The notes under the pieces: generated by a model | What the model was told of the DNA's origin: nothing | Seen by the model: only the letters and a program-made list of their open reading frames with translations | Database searches by the model: none | Assembly (NCBI RefSeq): GCF_003160695.1 | Contig: NZ_QGDD01000001.1 | Span: forward strand, 496,001 to 560,000 | Source: Nocardioides silvaticus | GTDB taxonomy: Bacteria > Actinomycetota > Actinomycetes > Propionibacteriales > Nocardioidaceae | Reading direction: 5' to 3' | Length of the DNA: 64,000 bases | Shown: positions 61,619 through 64,000 of the stretch, one piece after another | Numbering within the stretch: the stretch's first letter is position 1 | Layout: every line of letters begins with the position of its first letter | Position numbers and translations under genes: made by a program

Positions 61619-61656
61619 CGGGCCGGTGTCAACGGTGGTACGACGACACCGGCCCG
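61619..61656. terminator. 12-bp perfect stem after the transporter lipoprotein gene
   Basis: CGGGCCGGTGTC (61619-61630) pairs exactly with GACACCGGCCCG (61645-61656) around a 14-nt loop, 22 bp after the stop of the substrate-binding protein gene (61679). It probably ends the transporter transcript. Confidence 0.75.
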
Positions 61657-61678
61657 ATCGCGACGGCACTGGCCAGCG

Positions 61679-62668
61679 TCAGCTGGTCGGCAACCAGGCC
61701 TCGACCTTGTCGGGGTTGTCCTCGATCCACTGGGCCGCGGCGTCCTCCGGCGACATCTTGTCGACGGCGATGTACTTCGCCACCAGGTTCTGGTCCTCGT
61801 TGGTCCACTCGAAGTTCTGGATCGCCTCGACACCCGGACCGCCCTCGTCGACCCACGAGGTGGAGACGATCTTCTTCAGCGGCGTCTCCGGGTAGTCACA
61901 GGCGACCTTCGCCGGGTCGTCCTGGCAGCCCTCCTCGTACGGCGGCAGGGCGACCCGCTGCATCGGGACCTCGGCGTTGAAGTAGTGCGGCTCCCACCAG
62001 TAGCCGATCACGAACTCCTTGTTCTCCTCGGCCTTCTCGAAGGCGGAGATGCTCGCTGCCTCGCTCCCGGAGAAGACCACCTCGAAGTCGAGCCCGAGGT
62101 TGCTGACGATCGCCTCGTCGAACTGCACGAACGACGGGTCGGAGCCGAGGAACTGGCCCTTGCCGCCGGACTCGGAGGTCTCGAACTCCGACGCGAACTC
62201 GTTGAGGCCCTCCCAGTCGAGGACCTCCGGGTGCTCCTCGGCCAGCCACGGCGGCACGAACCAGCCGATGATGCCGACGTTGCCGTTGGGACCGAAGTCC
62301 ATGGCACTGCCGTCGCCCTCGCCCTCGAAGAACTTCTTCTCCAGGTCGGGGTGACCCCAGTCCTCGATGATGACGTCGACCTCGCCGGTGCCGAAGCCCT
62401 GCCAGGAGACGTCCTCCTTGAGGTCCTTGTAGTTGACCGTGCACCCGAGCTCCTGCTCGGCGACGGTGCCGATCACGTAGGCACTGGCCCGGTAGCCGTC
62501 CCACGGGTTGATCGCCATGTTGATCTCGCCGCAGTCCCCGAGCTCCTCGGCGCGCTCCTCGTTGGCTTCCGTCTCGTCGTCGATGGAGCTGTCACCGCAC
62601 GCCGCGAGCGTGAGCACCACGCACGCCGCGACCGCGACCGCTCCGCCGCGCTTCTTCAATGTCCGCAA
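61679..62668 (-). CDS. Glycine betaine/proline-type ABC transporter substrate-binding lipoprotein
   Basis: A 329-residue OpuAC/ProX-type lipoprotein that binds quaternary amines for an ABC importer. The lipobox is VVLTLAACGDSS. Family signatures are NMAINPWDGYRASAYVIGTV with the Trp of the binding cage, WQGFGTGEVDVIIEDWGHPD, and EFVIGYWWEPHYFNAEVPMQ with the Trp pair that lines the site. TTG at 62668 is the likely start: AAGGAGAG lies seven to eight bp ahead, and it reads MRTLKKRGGAV into the signal peptide. It follows the permease gene in the same direction. Betaine, choline or proline specificity is not settled. Confidence 0.88.
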   Translation of the reverse strand: MRTLKKRGGAVAVAACVVLTLAACGDSSIDDETEANEERAEELGDCGEINMAINPWDGYRASAYVIGTVAEQELGCTVNYKDLKEDVSWQGFGTGEVDVIIEDWGHPDLEKKFFEGEGDGSAMDFGPNGNVGIIGWFVPPWLAEEHPEVLDWEGLNEFASEFETSESGGKGQFLGSDPSFVQFDEAIVSNLGLDFEVVFSGSEAASISAFEKAEENKEFVIGYWWEPHYFNAEVPMQRVALPPYEEGCQDDPAKVACDYPETPLKKIVSTSWVDEGGPGVEAIQNFEWTNEDQNLVAKYIAVDKMSPEDAAAQWIEDNPDKVEAWLPTS

Positions 62669-62713
62669 CTTCTCTCTCCTTGGTTGTGTGCGTGTGTGCA
62701 TCCGAGTCAGTGG

Positions 62714-64000
62714 TCAGATCGACGCCGCGCGCCACCAGGGGCGCTTGGACGGGTCGTGCGTCACCGGGTCGCGGTGGGCAGCGGCCCGGCAGATCCGATC
62801 GATCAGGATCCCGAGCAGGACGATGCTGATGCCGGCGGCGGCGCCCTTGCCCCACTCCTCCGACCGGGAGAAGCCGAGCACCACGTCGTAGCCGAGTGCG
62901 CCGGCCCCGACCATGCCGCCGATGACCGCCATCGACAGCACGTAGAGCAGTCCCTGGTTGGCGGCCAGGACGAGCGAGCCGCGCGCCATCGGCAGCTGCA
63001 CCTTGGTGATCTCCTGCCAGGTGGTGCTCCCGGTGGCCCGTGAGGCCTCCAGCGTCGCGGGCGAGACGCCCTTGATGCCGTCGGCGACCAGCTTGATGGC
63101 GACCGGGGCCGCGTAGATCACACCGGCGACGATCGCCGTGAACCGGGTCGCCTCGAACAGGCCGAGGATCGGGATCAGGTAGACGAAGGGCGGGATGGTC
63201 TGACCGGCGTCCAGGACCGGCCGGAGCACCAGGTCGACACGGGGCCGGCGCGCCATCCACACCCCGAGCACGAGCGCCAAGGCCATCACCAGGATCGTCC
63301 CGACCAGCGTCATGTTGAGGGTGACCATGGCGTCGTGCCAGAGGTCGAAGTACCACAGCCCGGCCAGGCAGATGACCGTCGGGAGCAGTGCCCGGACCCC
63401 ACCGAGCACAGCCGACAACGCGAGGATGGCGACCGCGACGACGTACCACGGGGACTCCGCGAGCAACGACTCCAGCGGGTTGAGCAGGCCGTAGCTGATG
63501 ACGTCCTTGAACCCACCGGTGAGCCCGCCGAAGGTGTCGGTGAACCAGTCGACGAGGTCGTTGACGCCGTCCGCCACGGTACGACGTACGTCGTTCTCGG
63601 GGAACCGCGCCAGGTCGATCTGCTCGCGTGAGAGGTAGACCGCGACAAGAGCGAGCGCACCGGTGACCCCGAGCACGATCCGACGGATCTTCGGGTCGGC
63701 ACCGTCGCGGATGCGCTTCTCCGGCGCCTCGCTGGCGGCGGTGGTGGTGCGGTCCAGCATCACCGCCATCACCACGATGAGCATGCCGGGCACGAACCCA
63801 CCGCCGACGTCCCTGGACTGCAGGGCAGCCAGCACCGGCTTGCCCAGGCCCGGACCGTTGACGTAGGCCGCCAGCGTCGCCATCGCGAGCGCGGCCATGA
63901 TCGTCTGGTTGAGCCCGACCACGATGGTGCGGCGCGCCATCGGCAGCTGGACCTTGAGCAGCCGCTGCCACCTGGTCTGTCCCGCGGAGTCGGTGGCCTC
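62714..64000 (-). CDS. Glycine betaine-type ABC permease, fused double domain (5' part missing)
   Basis: An open frame of 429 codons that continues past base 64000. Two EAA coupling loops are present: EATDSAGQTRWQRLLKVQLP at the window edge and EASRATGSTTWQEITKVQLP near residue 326 of the visible part. So two ProW/OpuAB permease domains are fused in one chain. Between them a central stretch contains several helices and DFTGGLTGGF-type loops (WFTDTFGGLTGGF). The last domain has TIPPFVYLIPILGLFEATRF and the family sequence GALGYDVVLGFSRSEEWG. The ATPase gene is expected to the right. Such fusions make the transmembrane pore from a single polypeptide. Confidence 0.88.
   Translation of the reverse strand, partial: EATDSAGQTRWQRLLKVQLPMARRTIVVGLNQTIMAALAMATLAAYVNGPGLGKPVLAALQSRDVGGGFVPGMLIVVMAVMLDRTTTAASEAPEKRIRDGADPKIRRIVLGVTGALALVAVYLSREQIDLARFPENDVRRTVADGVNDLVDWFTDTFGGLTGGFKDVISYGLLNPLESLLAESPWYVVAVAILALSAVLGGVRALLPTVICLAGLWYFDLWHDAMVTLNMTLVGTILVMALALVLGVWMARRPRVDLVLRPVLDAGQTIPPFVYLIPILGLFEATRFTAIVAGVIYAAPVAIKLVADGIKGVSPATLEASRATGSTTWQEITKVQLPMARGSLVLAANQGLLYVLSMAVIGGMVGAGALGYDVVLGFSRSEEWGKGAAAGISIVLLGILIDRICRAAAHRDPVTHDPSKRPWWRAASI

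Overview
The window is chromosomal DNA of a high-GC actinobacterium. Codon third positions are almost all G or C, GTG starts are frequent, and genes often overlap by 4 nt (ATGA or GTGA). Gene content fits a Nocardioides-like member of the Propionibacteriales: class E sortase, acyl-CoA carboxylase with an epsilon subunit, LytR-CpsA-Psr protein, WYL regulator and PPOX-type protein. That placement is inferred from content and composition only. I see no rRNA, tRNA, CRISPR array, prophage or intact insertion sequence. The only gene-free stretch over 300 bases is about 42.7-43.3 kb, which holds an array of palindromic repeats.

Layout. 0-4.3 kb: a threonine dehydratase-like gene (cut by the left edge) divergent from a LysR gene, then a thioesterase, an LCP cell-wall protein and an enoyl-CoA hydratase. 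4.3-6.6 kb: a surface-display module of two paralogous LPDTGG proteins, a class E sortase and a tiny DUF1059 protein. 6.7-13 kb: lipid oxidoreductases, purK-purE, a stand-alone winged-helix protein, a class III nucleotide cyclase and a PH-domain membrane protein. 13-15.7 kb: birA divergent from the acyl-CoA carboxylase beta and epsilon genes; the biotinylated alpha subunit is at 25 kb and pyruvate carboxylase at 39-42.7 kb, so BirA has at least two client enzymes in this window. 15.7-31 kb: epoxide hydrolase with a divergent WYL regulator, DUF885 hydrolase, ECF sigma factor with a coupled membrane protein, Maf, a second acyl-CoA dehydrogenase, two more PH-domain proteins, and a TetR/epimerase pair with twin operators.

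31-39.3 kb is a polyhydroxyalkanoate (PHA) module read leftward: DUF1254 secreted protein, acyl-CoA synthetase, SnoaL-like protein, class II-type PHA synthase and PhaZ-type depolymerase, with a divergent AraC-type regulator. 43.3-45.7 kb encodes secreted proteins (RTX-like and SpoIID-like). It is followed by an archaeal-type valyl-tRNA synthetase and a string of small-enzyme genes, including a peptidase E gene broken by one in-frame stop.

56.5-64 kb is a glycine betaine / methylated-glycine module read leftward. A betaine-type ABC transporter (fused double permease cut by the right edge, plus a lipoprotein) is followed by a small secreted protein. Then comes a dimethylglycine/sarcosine dehydrogenase-like flavoprotein overlapping etfB and etfA, which would take its electrons.

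Two dispersed repeat families cross gene boundaries. One, near GGTCGAGCCTGTCGAGACC, is translated as VEPVET at the N-termini of PurE and the carboxylase beta subunit. The other, starting GGTCGTCGAGTAG, supplies the stop codon of the enoyl-CoA hydratase and forms the 42.7-43.3 kb array, which runs into the 3' end of an RTX gene.
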